Below are positions 9,212-17,464 of a DNA stretch of 33,470 nt, piece by piece. The translations under genes were made by a program, and so were the position numbers. Every line of letters starts with the position of its first letter. Position 1 is the first letter of the stretch. The notes beneath the pieces are model-generated. The model saw nothing but the letters and a program-made list of their open reading frames with translations. It did not search any database and was not told the origin of the DNA. Source of the stretch: Clostridia bacterium (GTDB lineage: Bacteria > Bacillota > Clostridia > UBA1212); NCBI GenBank assembly GCA_017625675.1, contig JAGAKK010000018.1:1-33470 (forward strand), given 5' to 3'.

Positions 9212-9234
9212 ACCCTCCGCATCATACGGAGGGT
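9212..9234. terminator. bidirectional terminator between ldhA and rsmA
   Basis: ACCCTCCG (9212-9219) and CGGAGGGT (9227-9234) form an 8-bp stem with a 7-nt loop. T-rich DNA follows on the plus side, and the minus side has an A/T-rich flank. It separates the convergent ldhA and rsmA genes. Confidence 0.85.
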
Positions 9235-9254
9235 CCTTATTATATCATTTCGTA

Positions 9255-10133
9255 TTATTTATTTTTATTCTCAAACAACAGGTTTGCCAACACCGCAAAC
9301 TCCTCCGGCTTCAAGGTCTCTCCCCTTATCAGCGAGTCCTTGCCCATTTTTTCAAGTATAGCGTAAACATCCTCACGGCTTGCCCCTAAGTAATTTGCAT
9401 TTGATATTGCATTGGCAAGTGTTTTTCTGCGCTGGCCGAAAGCGGCCTTTACAACTTTAAAGAAAAAGTCCTTGTCGGAAAGCTCAAAAGGAGGCTCTTT
9501 TCTCACATTTAAAGACACAACGGCAGAGTCAACGGCAGGCCTTGGCGAGAAGCATGACGGCGGCACCTTAAACTCAGTCTTACCCTCTGCAAAATAACCA
9601 ACCGCCACAGAGAGAGCACCGTACTCTTTTCCCCCCGGCCCTGCGGTCATTCTGTCTGCAACTTCCTTTTGTACCATGAAAACAAGCTTTTCAAGGCCGG
9701 AAACGTTTTCCTCAAGAAATTTCATTGCAATAGGCGTAGTAATGTAATACGGCAGGTTTGCCACGACCTTTACTTTGGTAAAGCCGGCAGGCTTTATTAT
9801 CGACTCGATAATGTCATGGTTTATGTCAAGGGAAAGAATATCCTTGTTAATGATTTTTATATTGCCTCTGGAAAGGGCCAAGGGCTCAAGCACAGGCATC
9901 AGGTGCTGGTCAATCTCTACAGCCACCACAAGGCCAGCCTCTTCCGAAAGCATTGACGTCATAACACCAAGACCCGGACCGACCTCAATTACAGCCTCGT
10001 CCTTTGAAAGCTCACCGCAGTCCACGATGTTACGCACCACGTTAAGGTCATTTAGAAAGTTCTGTCCAAGGCTTTTGGTAGGCTTAATGTCATAAGCCCT
10101 CAATATATCTCCCGTGTTATAATAATTGCTCAT
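9255..10133 (-). CDS. rsmA: 16S rRNA dimethyl-A1518/A1519 methyltransferase
   Basis: RsmA (KsgA) dimethylates two adjacent adenines in helix 45 of 16S rRNA, using S-adenosylmethionine, late in 30S assembly. The 292 residues include KPTKSLGQNFL, the SAM-binding EVGPGLGVMT, the catalytic NLPYYITTP and the substrate-loop FSPRPAVDS. I use the ATG at 10133 (MSNYYNTGDIL), which fits the usual N-terminus. An upstream in-frame ATG would start inside the leader hairpin. The promoter at 10184-10212 predicts transcription start at about 10177. The order tatD-yabE-rsmA is the Bacillus order, but rnmV is absent. Confidence 0.95.
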   Translation of the reverse strand: MSNYYNTGDILRAYDIKPTKSLGQNFLNDLNVVRNIVDCGELSKDEAVIEVGPGLGVMTSMLSEEAGLVVAVEIDQHLMPVLEPLALSRGNIKIINKDILSLDINHDIIESIIKPAGFTKVKVVANLPYYITTPIAMKFLEENVSGLEKLVFMVQKEVADRMTAGPGGKEYGALSVAVGYFAEGKTEFKVPPSCFSPRPAVDSAVVSLNVRKEPPFELSDKDFFFKVVKAAFGQRRKTLANAISNANYLGASREDVYAILEKMGKDSLIRGETLKPEEFAVLANLLFENKNK

Positions 10134-10156
10134 AGATTCCCGTCCGTTAATATAAT

Positions 10157-10179
10157 TTTGCGGCGGTCCCCGCCGCAAA
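10157..10179 (-). promoter_or_regulatory. GC-rich hairpin at the 5' end of the rsmA transcript
   Basis: TTTGCGGCGG (10157-10166) and CCGCCGCAAA (10170-10179) form a perfect 10-bp stem with a 3-nt loop. The predicted start site (about 10177) falls at its first base, so the mRNA would begin with this hairpin, 24 nt before the rsmA start codon. No T run follows on the minus strand, so it is not a standard terminator. It may stabilise the 5' end. Confidence 0.5.
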
Positions 10180-10183
10180 CAAC

Positions 10184-10212
10184 ATAATATCACAGATTAC
10201 CAACCTCTGCAA
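10184..10212 (-). promoter_or_regulatory. sigma-A promoter of rsmA
   Basis: On the minus strand TTGCAG (10212-10207), a 17-bp spacer and TATTAT (10189-10184) precede rsmA by about 50 bp. Hairpin repeat copy A ends four bases upstream of the -35. Confidence 0.6.
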
Positions 10213-10215
10213 GCA

Positions 10216-10248
10216 AAATGAGTCAGGGGGCAGGTCACTGACTCATTT
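10216..10248 (+). repeat. hairpin repeat copy A
   Basis: AAATGAGTCAG (10216-10226) and CTGACTCATTT (10238-10248) form an 11-bp stem around GGGGCAGGTCA. The inner part (TGAGTCAG, loop, CTGACTCA) is identical to copy D at 22923-22949 and inverse to copy C at 22835-22861. It lies between the yabE-like terminator and the rsmA promoter. Confidence 0.85.
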
Positions 10249-10251
10249 CCT

Positions 10252-10284
10252 ATAAAAAATGCGGCCGCTCAAGCGACCGCATTT
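10252..10284 (-). terminator. intrinsic terminator of the yabE-like gene
   Basis: On the minus strand AAATGCGG(T)CGC and GCG(G)CCGCATTT pair with one mismatch around a TTGA loop, followed by a TTTTTT-type run (10259-10254). It starts about 30 bp after the stop of the G5/3D protein gene. Confidence 0.85.
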
Positions 10285-10312
10285 AATAAAATCACAATTT
10301 TTAAACCTTTAC

Positions 10313-11458
10313 TCAGGGCTCCCACTCATAGTCGCCACGAAGCGCAAAAACGTCACAGCTCTGATCTTCGAGAATGTAAACCTCAACTTCTCTTACACCC
10401 CAGGTGTTGCAAAGATCCTCGTAGTCCATCCAAAGGTCAACTCTGTTGCCCTTGATAGATCCACCGATATCAGCGCAGATAGCATAGCCGTAATCGTCTG
10501 TGCCAATGCCCTTGATGTAAACCAACGTGCCAAGAGGAATCACGTTAGGGTCAACTGCGATAACGCCCCAACGGGTAGTAAGTCCGCCAAGCTGGCTGGT
10601 CCAATAAACCTTATTTCCCCATTTAGCATCATTTGTGTATGCAGTAGCAACACAGTTAACCTTCTTTGTGAAAGCGACCTTATCGCCTCTGGAACTAAGG
10701 AAATTGGATATCGTTCCCGTAGCAACCACACGATTAACAGGCGCCTTGGTATCCTTTACCTTAACGAGCTCTCTTCCTGTTTCAACGCCGTCAACGTAGG
10801 TAATCTCATACACGTGAGTCTTAATACCTACCTCACCCTCAGACACTACTTTAGAATCTCCCTCGAGCATGCTATTGTCCTCAACGTAAGTGGTGTCAAA
10901 AGGAATCTCCTCAATAACGTCCTCATAGTCGAGAGTTACAACAGGCTCCGGCTCAGGTGTAGGCTCAGGCTCGGGTGTAGTTGTCTCCACAGGTCCAATA
11001 GTTTCAGAAGGAATCATATCCTCAATATCTTCAAAATCTTTATCAATGCCGGGAAGCTGGGGCATCTCCTCAGGAACAGAGGGTGTCTCCTCAACCTTCT
11101 CAAATTTCACAAGAGTATCCGCTCCTGTATATTCAACACTGCCATATTCGATCTTCTGTGAAATTTTAATAATATCAACAGAATCAACGTCATCTTCAAG
11201 ACCGCAATTCAAAATCTCGTTCTCGTCAAGACTTATTCCGAGAAGAGATAATGCTTCGCTGACAGTATCGCAATCTGCCGTGAGTTCATATAAGGCACTG
11301 CCGTCACTGATCATAACGGTTTTCGTATTATCGGAAAATACAGCGCCGGCCACTGCCAAGGATGCAACCAAAACTGCAGCCAATGCCAAAGGACATACAA
11401 AAAGCATTATGGACTTTGTCATTTTCTTGTGAAATTTTCCGAATTTCTGTACCTTCAT
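10313..11458 (-). CDS. YabE-like secreted G5/3D domain protein (cell-wall active)
   Basis: A 381-residue exported protein. A basic N-terminus and hydrophobic segment (about 18-40) form a signal/anchor. One YabE-type DUF348 unit (about 45-85: VMISDGSALYELTADCDTVS) follows. Then comes an acidic, proline-rich linker with a TTTPEPEPTPEPEP run (about 155-172), a G5 domain (about 175-250) and a C-terminal 3D domain (about 265-370) carrying the three-aspartate motif in AICADIGGS, IKGNRVDL and WMDY. The 3D fold is shared with MltA lytic transglycosylases and stationary-phase resuscitation factors, so it probably cuts or remodels peptidoglycan in wall turnover or germination. It is downstream of tatD and upstream of rsmA as in Bacillus, but has its own promoter and terminator. 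The gene in Bacillus is yabE; orthology is inferred from domains and position. Confidence 0.88.
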   Translation of the reverse strand: MKVQKFGKFHKKMTKSIMLFVCPLALAAVLVASLAVAGAVFSDNTKTVMISDGSALYELTADCDTVSEALSLLGISLDENEILNCGLEDDVDSVDIIKISQKIEYGSVEYTGADTLVKFEKVEETPSVPEEMPQLPGIDKDFEDIEDMIPSETIGPVETTTPEPEPTPEPEPVVTLDYEDVIEEIPFDTTYVEDNSMLEGDSKVVSEGEVGIKTHVYEITYVDGVETGRELVKVKDTKAPVNRVVATGTISNFLSSRGDKVAFTKKVNCVATAYTNDAKWGNKVYWTSQLGGLTTRWGVIAVDPNVIPLGTLVYIKGIGTDDYGYAICADIGGSIKGNRVDLWMDYEDLCNTWGVREVEVYILEDQSCDVFALRGDYEWEP

Positions 11459-11499
11459 CAGCTCAACTCCTTTCTCGCGATTTTCTCAAACGCCTAATA

Positions 11500-11529
11500 A
11501 TTTTAATACACAAAATTTGCAAGCGTCAA
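11500..11529 (-). promoter_or_regulatory. sigma-A promoter of the yabE-like gene
   Basis: TTGACG (11529-11524), an 18-bp spacer and TAAAAT (11505-11500) on the minus strand. About 20 bp upstream of the -35 lies the perfect palindrome GTGAAATTTCAC (11548-11559), together with a second TGTGAA at 11537-11542, ten bases from the one at 11547-11552. A binding site is possible, but no regulator can be named. Confidence 0.6.
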
Positions 11530-11590
11530 TCATCTTTGTGAATTTTTGTGAAATTTCACCACAAAACATTGCAATACTTTTGTCATATTT

Positions 11591-12370
11591 TCACTTTTTT
11601 TGTGCAAAAATACCAAAAAACTTTTCTGCGTTGCGATTTGTCAGTTCGCAAATGCTTTCAAAATCACTGCCTCTTATTGCCGCAATTTCACCGGCGGTGT
11701 GAATAATATTTGACGAATTATTTCTGGTCCCCCGAAGAGGCACAGGCGCCATATAAGGGCAATCAGTTTCCAGCATCAAAAGTTCATCCGGAATAGCCGC
11801 TACCGCCTCCCGGAGCTTCGACGCATTCTTAAAGGTAACAGAACCGCCTACCGAAAAATACCAGCCTTTTTTTGCAATCATCCTTGCATATTCTGCGCTG
11901 CCGGAAAAACAATGGTACACAGCCTTCCCTGCAGGAACACCCTCCTCCGACAATATGTCAAAGGTATCCTGATGGGCCTCTCTGTCATGTACTACCACCG
12001 GAAGCCCCAGCTCTGAAGCAAGCCTTATGTTGGCCCTGAAATTCTCCTTCTGAATATCCCGGGGACTGAAATCATAATGATAGTCAAGTCCTGTTTCTCC
12101 TATTGCCACAACTTTTTTATTGGCGGCCAATGCCTTTATTTTCTCAATCTCCGCCTCACAATACTTTTTAGCCTCGTGAGGATGTATTCCCACAGTAGCA
12201 TATACAAAGTCATATTGCTCTGCAAGGGCAACACACCGAGCCGATGTTTCAGCATCCTGACCGCAATTTATCACAGCCCCGACACCCTTTTGAGGAAGAG
12301 CAAGCAAAAGGGCATCCCTGTCCTCGTTAAACTGCTCGTCGTCATAGTGTGCGTGAGTATCAATAAACAT
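11591..12370 (-). CDS. tatD: TatD-family metal-dependent deoxyribonuclease
   Basis: A 259-residue amidohydrolase-fold nuclease. It has the metal-binding DTHAHYDD at the N-terminus, VAIGETGLDYH (metal-bridging Glu), VVHDREAH and LETDCPYMAP near the C-terminus, all in the usual order and spacing. TatD proteins remove nucleotides from DNA 3' ends and have been linked to repair and to D-Tyr-tRNA deacylation-type assays. In Firmicutes the gene (yabD) sits just before yabE, as here. It begins 66 bp after the DegT gene with a possible promoter of its own (TTATAATATTATA region near 12400), and the ribosome site is GAAAGGA. Confidence 0.93.
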   Translation of the reverse strand: MFIDTHAHYDDEQFNEDRDALLLALPQKGVGAVINCGQDAETSARCVALAEQYDFVYATVGIHPHEAKKYCEAEIEKIKALAANKKVVAIGETGLDYHYDFSPRDIQKENFRANIRLASELGLPVVVHDREAHQDTFDILSEEGVPAGKAVYHCFSGSAEYARMIAKKGWYFSVGGSVTFKNASKLREAVAAIPDELLMLETDCPYMAPVPLRGTRNNSSNIIHTAGEIAAIRGSDFESICELTNRNAEKFFGIFAQKK

Positions 12371-12436
12371 TCCTGAATTCCTTTCGCCCCCAAGGGCTCC
12401 CCTATAATATTATAACGTAACCTTAACAAAAAATAC

Positions 12437-13594
12437 CTATTTAAGAAAAGCTTTTATCAGCTCTGCAATCATTACAGCATCCTCTGATGCAAGCTCTGCA
12501 TAAAGAGGAAGTGACAAAACCTTCCTTGAAATACTTTCAGCCACAGGTGTCTCTCCTGCGCCTTTCGCTCCTCTATAACAATCAAATTCCGAGGTAAGAG
12601 GATAAAAATACCTTCTTGCGTGAATATTTTCCGTAGCAAGCATATCCTTCACCTGATCTCTTGTGACCTTGCAGTTCTCATTGATGCCGAAAAGCACGGG
12701 AAAATATGCATAATTGCTTTCAACGTTGTCCTGCAGGGGAAGCATCTTTATTCCCAAAGAAGGCTCAACACCCGTTTTTTCATCAAAAAGAGGATCACAT
12801 TCAAAAAGTATTTTCTTATATATAGTGCAAACTCTTTTTCTGCCCTCAAGAACTTCCCCGATGTGACGAAGATTGCAAAGTCCCATTGCCGCAGAAAACT
12901 CATTCATTTTGGCATTGGTTCCTGTATTCTCCACGTTTTCGCCGTCAACGAGGCCAAAGTTTATAAACCTTTTAAATCCGGCTGAAAGCTCCTTGTCGCC
13001 GTATGCCGCAGCACCGCCCTCTATTGAATTATATGCCTTGGTTGCGTGGAAGCTGTAAAGCGACACGTCTCCGAAATTTCCGATGCCCTTGCCGTTTTTC
13101 TTCACACCAAATGCGTGGGCCGCGTCATAAATAACCGGCAGACCGTATTTTTTTGCAACAGCAGAAATCGCCTCTGTATCACAAACGTTGCCGTAAACGT
13201 GAACGGGAAGAATTGCCACAGTTTTTTCTGTAATAAGAGCCTCAATTTTTGAAGGGTCAAGCGTATACGTAACAGGGTCAACGTCACAAAACACAGGTGT
13301 CATCCCTGCCTGAGCAATAGCGTGTGTAGTTGATGCAAAGGTAAAAGGCGTAGTTATGACCTCTCCACCCGGCTTTCCCAAAAGGCACAGGGCAGAATAT
13401 ATTGCCTGATGGCCGTTTGTAAAAAGCGAAATATTCGGCACGTCCAGAAATCCCTCAAGCTTTTCTGCCAATTCATTATGTATTGCACCAAAGTTTGTAA
13501 GCCACTTTCTCTCCCAGATGCTTTTAATTTCATTAACGTATTCTTCAAAAGGCGGCATGCTGGGCCGGGTCACGTCTATACGCTTCTTATCCAT
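12437..13594 (-). CDS. DegT/DnrJ/EryC1/StrS-family PLP aminotransferase
   Basis: A 385-residue fold-type-I aminotransferase of the sugar aminotransferase family, which uses glutamate and PLP to aminate keto-sugars for surface glycans or secondary metabolites. The PLP Schiff-base lysine is K186 in SLYSFHATKAYNSIEGG. D157 in VIYDAAHAFG contacts the pyridine nitrogen. The N-terminal VTRPSMPPFEEYVNEI and the mid-region TFASTTHAIAQAG match the family. A 110-bp gap to the PLP gene upstream holds a 5-bp hairpin (GTCAG/CTGAC near 13650) but no convincing terminator, so it may belong to the envelope-glycan operon. The exact sugar is unknown. Confidence 0.9.
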   Translation of the reverse strand: MDKKRIDVTRPSMPPFEEYVNEIKSIWERKWLTNFGAIHNELAEKLEGFLDVPNISLFTNGHQAIYSALCLLGKPGGEVITTPFTFASTTHAIAQAGMTPVFCDVDPVTYTLDPSKIEALITEKTVAILPVHVYGNVCDTEAISAVAKKYGLPVIYDAAHAFGVKKNGKGIGNFGDVSLYSFHATKAYNSIEGGAAAYGDKELSAGFKRFINFGLVDGENVENTGTNAKMNEFSAAMGLCNLRHIGEVLEGRKRVCTIYKKILFECDPLFDEKTGVEPSLGIKMLPLQDNVESNYAYFPVLFGINENCKVTRDQVKDMLATENIHARRYFYPLTSEFDCYRGAKGAGETPVAESISRKVLSLPLYAELASEDAVMIAELIKAFLK

Positions 13595-13704
13595 AATTTT
13601 CCAACTTTCTTCCTATTATATAATATGAAAAAACACAATATGTGGTGTCAGCCAAAACTGACGTTGTCTATATCTCTGTAATTTTCAGGGCTTTCTTAAA
13701 ATAT

Positions 13705-14700
13705 TCATTTAAAAATCTTCTCCGCATAGTTAAGGAACAAAGGCGCACTGCCCGTCTGCACAAAAAGTATCTTCTTTTCGGTAATATTATTTTCTCTTAT
13801 ATATTTCTTCATTGCGTAAAAAGACTTTCCGCTGTAAATAGGGTCAAGACCGATTCCCGTATTGCCGTAAAACGTTCTGCAACCTGCCAGAACATCATCA
13901 TCAAAAACGCCGTAGCCTCCAAGTCTTCCGCCGCCGTATATCTCAAAATCAGCGACAACATTACTGTCAACTGCAGGGTTTTCCTTTCTGTAAAGCGTTG
14001 AATACTTCTTCACAAATTCCCCTGCTCTTTCAGTTGTTCTGGAAATAGTAACGCCCACTATCCTGGGAACTTTTATATCCTTACCCTTTTCCTTCTGAGC
14101 GGCAACGTAATCCTCCTGACCTCTCAGAAGACCTGAGAAAGTAATTCCTGTTCCAAGCGTAATAAAAATATAGTCAAAGGGAGTGTCGCCCGCCTGGCCG
14201 GTAATTTCCTTATATGCATCCACATAAGATTGTACTGCCGCAGGAATGCTGTCATCATCATAAATATAATAGACCTTCAGCCCCTTCGCCTCAAAATCCG
14301 CCCTTATTCTCTGTAATTTTTCTTCCTCGTCATATTGGTCGCAATAAGTAACAGGAAAACCGCAATTGCTAAAAAGGACGTTGTTACAAGTCTGAATATA
14401 AGTTCCGTCATCCTCTGCGTTTGTGAGGATATGACAAGGGAACTGCTCTCTTGAACAAAGCGCTGCAAGAACTCTGCACATATTGGACGTTCCCGAACCG
14501 TGGATAACCATTGCGCCACAGCCCTTTTTCTTCGCATCCTCAAGATAGTATGTGCCAAGCCTTACCTTGTTTCCTCCAAAGCAAAATGGAAGGAGGTCTT
14601 CTCTTTTTACGTAAAGAGTATTGCCGTTATTCTTAAACTCCTCAATAAAGTCTGATGCATTCTTGATTTTTTCAATCGGTGAACTTAAATTAACCGTCAT
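13705..14700 (-). CDS. fold-type-II PLP enzyme of the ACC deaminase / D-cysteine desulfhydrase family
   Basis: A 331-residue PLP enzyme of the tryptophan-synthase-beta fold. The Schiff-base lysine is K45 in CFGGNKVRLG, which matches the GGNKxRK signature of ACC deaminases and D-cysteine desulfhydrases. HGSGTSNMCRVLAA follows at the usual distance, and ITLGTGITFSGLLRG gives the phosphate-binding turn. Its ATGA start overlaps the flippase stop (14697-14700), so translation is coupled. This position among a glycosyltransferase, a flippase and an aminotransferase is unusual for a D-cysteine or ACC enzyme and suggests an amino-acid substrate used in envelope modification. The substrate is not predictable from sequence. 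Confidence 0.85.
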   Translation of the reverse strand: MTVNLSSPIEKIKNASDFIEEFKNNGNTLYVKREDLLPFCFGGNKVRLGTYYLEDAKKKGCGAMVIHGSGTSNMCRVLAALCSREQFPCHILTNAEDDGTYIQTCNNVLFSNCGFPVTYCDQYDEEEKLQRIRADFEAKGLKVYYIYDDDSIPAAVQSYVDAYKEITGQAGDTPFDYIFITLGTGITFSGLLRGQEDYVAAQKEKGKDIKVPRIVGVTISRTTERAGEFVKKYSTLYRKENPAVDSNVVADFEIYGGGRLGGYGVFDDDVLAGCRTFYGNTGIGLDPIYSGKSFYAMKKYIRENNITEKKILFVQTGSAPLFLNYAEKIFK

Positions 14701-16235
14701 TTATTATCGCCCTTTCTCAAGTTAAATTTCTTAACAATAAAACCCTTTGCCGTGTTAATAATATATCTGAAGCATTCAAACTTCAGAATATAAGCAAAAC
14801 CGCAATATATCAAAACGCCCAGAGGCAACTGAATTACCAGAGTCAAAAGGTCTGAAAGCCCCAAAAAGCTTACGGAATACACCGCGCCGCACATTATTAC
14901 CGCGAGCAACAAAGACGGCAATATATCCTTTAATTGCTCAAGAAATGAGTAATTCATAAGCTTTTTATTCGGGAAAGCATTAATCGCAACAGAAAGTAAC
15001 GATACAAATGCCTGTACCGCGAGTACTATGTAAAGGCCATGCTCCATATCTCTCGTCAGGAATATTGCGACGCCGAGAAGAACGATACCTATAACGTCTT
15101 TTATTATTTCAAGCCTCAGATAAATGTCTCCCCTGCCAAGAGCCTTGATAGCCTGAAGATTTGCGCTGTTCAAGGGCATAAATGCGTAGGAAACACACAC
15201 AAACTGCATCATTATTATGCTGTTTGCCCACTTGTCGGTGTACATGAAAAGTATCAATGGTTTTGCCACGGCAATAAGACCGCCCATAATCGCAAACATA
15301 AGAAAGCTTGCGGTGACGATAAAGCGTCTGGTCATTTCTTTTACTTTTTCAGGCTCGCTCTGATACTTTGAAAGCGATGGAAAAACCACGTTTGACACGG
15401 TGCTGTTTATTGCGTCCCCCACCTTCGTGGGAATAGTTCTGGACTTGTTGTAATAACCAAGGGTACTCGGCGCATAAAGCTTGTCCATTACCACGGGCAG
15501 AGTATTTGAATGTGCAAAGCTAATAACGTTTGAGGCAAGCATATTAGACCCAAAGCCAAACAGCTCTTTCAATCGCTTGATGCTGAATCTGAAGCGAGGT
15601 CTCCATTTAACGGAAAACCACATTACGAAAAGGTTTACCACGCTTACCGTCAGCATCTGGATGACGATAGTCCACACTCCAAAGCCAAGGAATGCCGCGC
15701 CGATACCCAGCACCGCCGACAACACCGTAGAAAGACATGTTCTCAGAAAAATCTTTTTAAACTCCATCTGCCTTGTAAGGATCGCCGTTTGCACAACACA
15801 AAGCGCGCCCAGAATAAGGCTCAGTGACTGAATTCTCAGAACCATCTTCAATATCGGTCTTGCGTAATAGCTTGCAATAAAAGGCGCCCCAAAGAACAGC
15901 CCTATGTAAAACACGCAGGAAAGCCCCAGGGATAACCAGAACACCGTGGAGCAATCGTCGTCTTCTAATTTTTTCTTCTGAATAAGGGCGTTATTAAAGC
16001 CACCCTGCACGAATACGTTTGAAAAATTTATAAAAATTGAAATAAGGCCTACAGTGGAATAATCAGCAGGAGTGAGAAAAAAGCGCGCAAGAACCCAGGC
16101 CACGATAAACTCCGCAATACTGAGCCCTCCCTTTTCAAGGAAAACCCAGAAAGCGCCGCTTAAAACCTTGTCCTTCATATTGGCTTTGGCATTTACCTCT
16201 TCGTCAATGCCCTCTTTTCTCTTTTCCTCATCCAT
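14697..16235 (-). CDS. polysaccharide/lipid-linked oligosaccharide flippase (Wzx/TuaB-like)
   Basis: A 512-residue integral membrane protein of the MOP superfamily, about 14 hydrophobic segments, beginning VLSGAFWVFLEKGGLSIAEF after a charged 23-residue N-terminus. The family moves undecaprenyl-linked glycan units across the cytoplasmic membrane. The segments SNVISFAHSNTLPVVMDKLY and STLGYYNKSRTIPTKVGD resemble TuaB/WzxC-type flippases. Its start is 3 bp after the GT2-GtrA stop and its end overlaps the PLP gene by 4 bp, so all three are one operon. Confidence 0.9.
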   Translation of the reverse strand: MDEEKRKEGIDEEVNAKANMKDKVLSGAFWVFLEKGGLSIAEFIVAWVLARFFLTPADYSTVGLISIFINFSNVFVQGGFNNALIQKKKLEDDDCSTVFWLSLGLSCVFYIGLFFGAPFIASYYARPILKMVLRIQSLSLILGALCVVQTAILTRQMEFKKIFLRTCLSTVLSAVLGIGAAFLGFGVWTIVIQMLTVSVVNLFVMWFSVKWRPRFRFSIKRLKELFGFGSNMLASNVISFAHSNTLPVVMDKLYAPSTLGYYNKSRTIPTKVGDAINSTVSNVVFPSLSKYQSEPEKVKEMTRRFIVTASFLMFAIMGGLIAVAKPLILFMYTDKWANSIIMMQFVCVSYAFMPLNSANLQAIKALGRGDIYLRLEIIKDVIGIVLLGVAIFLTRDMEHGLYIVLAVQAFVSLLSVAINAFPNKKLMNYSFLEQLKDILPSLLLAVIMCGAVYSVSFLGLSDLLTLVIQLPLGVLIYCGFAYILKFECFRYIINTAKGFIVKKFNLRKGDNK

Positions 16236-16238
16236 TTA

Positions 16239-17339
16239 TCAAGCCTTTTTGCCTTTCTTAAAAACCCAGTCACGCTGAATAAAATAATTCGCCGCCGCCA
16301 GAGGCAGGTCAATTATAAGCTTGCAGATAATTCCCGGAATGCCAAGGGTATCTGCCAGAAGCCCTGTAAAAAATGCGCCGATAAGCATTACCGCCAAAGC
16401 AAGCACAGCATACTTCACCCAGGAATTTTTTGACCCTTTTCTGAACACCACAAGTCTGTTTAGCACGTAATTGACAATAGCGCTGATTACCCTTGCCACA
16501 ATGTACGCAAGGCTGAAGCAAGCCACCACTCTCGCAAGGGCGGTAGGAACTCCGTCTCCCAGAATTGATGCAAGGCTGAATGCCCCTGAGGTGAACACAA
16601 AAGCGTCAAGTATAAAAAACAGAACGTAATCCACCACGAAGGATGTGGCGGACGCCGCGCAGAACTTAAATATCTGCACGAAAATTCTCCATGAATCTTT
16701 CAGCGTATTGTAATGAGAGCCTTCGTTATTGTTAATATAAACGGTGGCAATGGGTATCTCTTTATATGCGTACTCCCACTCTTTAAGGTAAAGGAGCATA
16801 TTCATCTCATATTCATAGCGGTCACCCTTAAGCTCCAGAAGCTTCGGAATAAGTCCTGCAGGAATTCCCCTGAGACCTGTCTGGGTATCCCTGATTTTAA
16901 GACCCGTAGCAAGTCTGAAAACAAGCCTTGTAAGGCCGTTTCCTATCTGTGAGCGAAGAGGCACCTTGTCCTGCTTTTCAGCAAAGCGGCCGCCTATTAT
17001 CATAGTCTCCGGATTCTCTTCCATGCTCTTGATCACACGCAAAATATCCTCAGGCGTATGCTGTCCGTCGCAATCTGCAGTCACAATCCCCTCTGTCTCA
17101 GGAAGATTTTCTTTAATATAGGCAAAGCCTGTCCTCAAGGCCTTTCCTTTTCCCCCGTTGACTGCGTGATGCACCACGACAACACCCAACTTTTCAACAC
17201 TTTCAAAAAACTGCATATACTCCTCGCCGCTGCCGTCGTCAACAGCCACCACGGTAAGGTCGTTTTTTCTCAGAACTTCGGAAAATGCAACAAATTTTTC
17301 ATCAGGCTTGTACGCCGGAATAAGTATAACTGTGTTCAT
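16239..17339 (-). CDS. GT2 glycosyltransferase fused to a GtrA membrane domain
   Basis: A 366-residue fusion. Residues 1-220 are a GT-A fold family-2 transferase of the dolichyl-phosphate-mannose-synthase type: ILIPAYKPDEKF, VVAVDDGSGEE, the metal-binding TADCDGQHTPEDI and the DTQTGLRG loop. Residues about 225-360 are a GtrA domain with four membrane segments (CAASATSFVVDYVLFF to the C-terminal NYFIQRDWVF). Such fusions are thought to make polyprenyl-phosphate sugars and help move them outward for glycan decoration. It is the first gene of its operon, with a promoter at 17379-17407 and AAGGAG before the ATG. Confidence 0.92.
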   Translation of the reverse strand: MNTVILIPAYKPDEKFVAFSEVLRKNDLTVVAVDDGSGEEYMQFFESVEKLGVVVVHHAVNGGKGKALRTGFAYIKENLPETEGIVTADCDGQHTPEDILRVIKSMEENPETMIIGGRFAEKQDKVPLRSQIGNGLTRLVFRLATGLKIRDTQTGLRGIPAGLIPKLLELKGDRYEYEMNMLLYLKEWEYAYKEIPIATVYINNNEGSHYNTLKDSWRIFVQIFKFCAASATSFVVDYVLFFILDAFVFTSGAFSLASILGDGVPTALARVVACFSLAYIVARVISAIVNYVLNRLVVFRKGSKNSWVKYAVLALAVMLIGAFFTGLLADTLGIPGIICKLIIDLPLAAANYFIQRDWVFKKGKKA

Positions 17340-17378
17340 GATTCAGTACTCCTTAAAGTGTTCATATCTCCAACAAAA

Positions 17379-17407
17379 ATAATACCACAATATCCTTCCC
17401 GTTTCAA
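17379..17407 (-). promoter_or_regulatory. sigma-A promoter of the GT2-GtrA/flippase/PLP operon
   Basis: TTGAAA (17407-17402), a 17-bp spacer and TATTAT (17384-17379) on the minus strand, about 40 bp before the GT2-GtrA start codon. Confidence 0.65.
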
Positions 17408-17425
17408 GGTTTTATAATTCAAAAT

Positions 17426-17457
17426 ATTGCACCAGGGGGACAGACGACCGGTGCAAT
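17426..17457 (+). repeat. hairpin repeat copy B (divergent)
   Basis: ATTGCACC (17426-17433) and GGTGCAAT (17450-17457) pair around AGGGGGACAGACGACC. The purine-rich AGGGGG start matches the other copies, but stem and loop end differ. It sits between the unknown secreted protein's terminator and the glycosyltransferase promoter. Confidence 0.6.
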
Positions 17458-17464
17458 GCAATCT

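Noticed and set aside
10157..10179. The GC-rich hairpin as a terminator
   Set aside because: No T run follows on either strand.
13640..13665. Hairpin GTCAG/CTGAC between the PLP and DegT genes as a terminator
   Set aside because: The stem is only 5 bp with no T tract on the minus strand.
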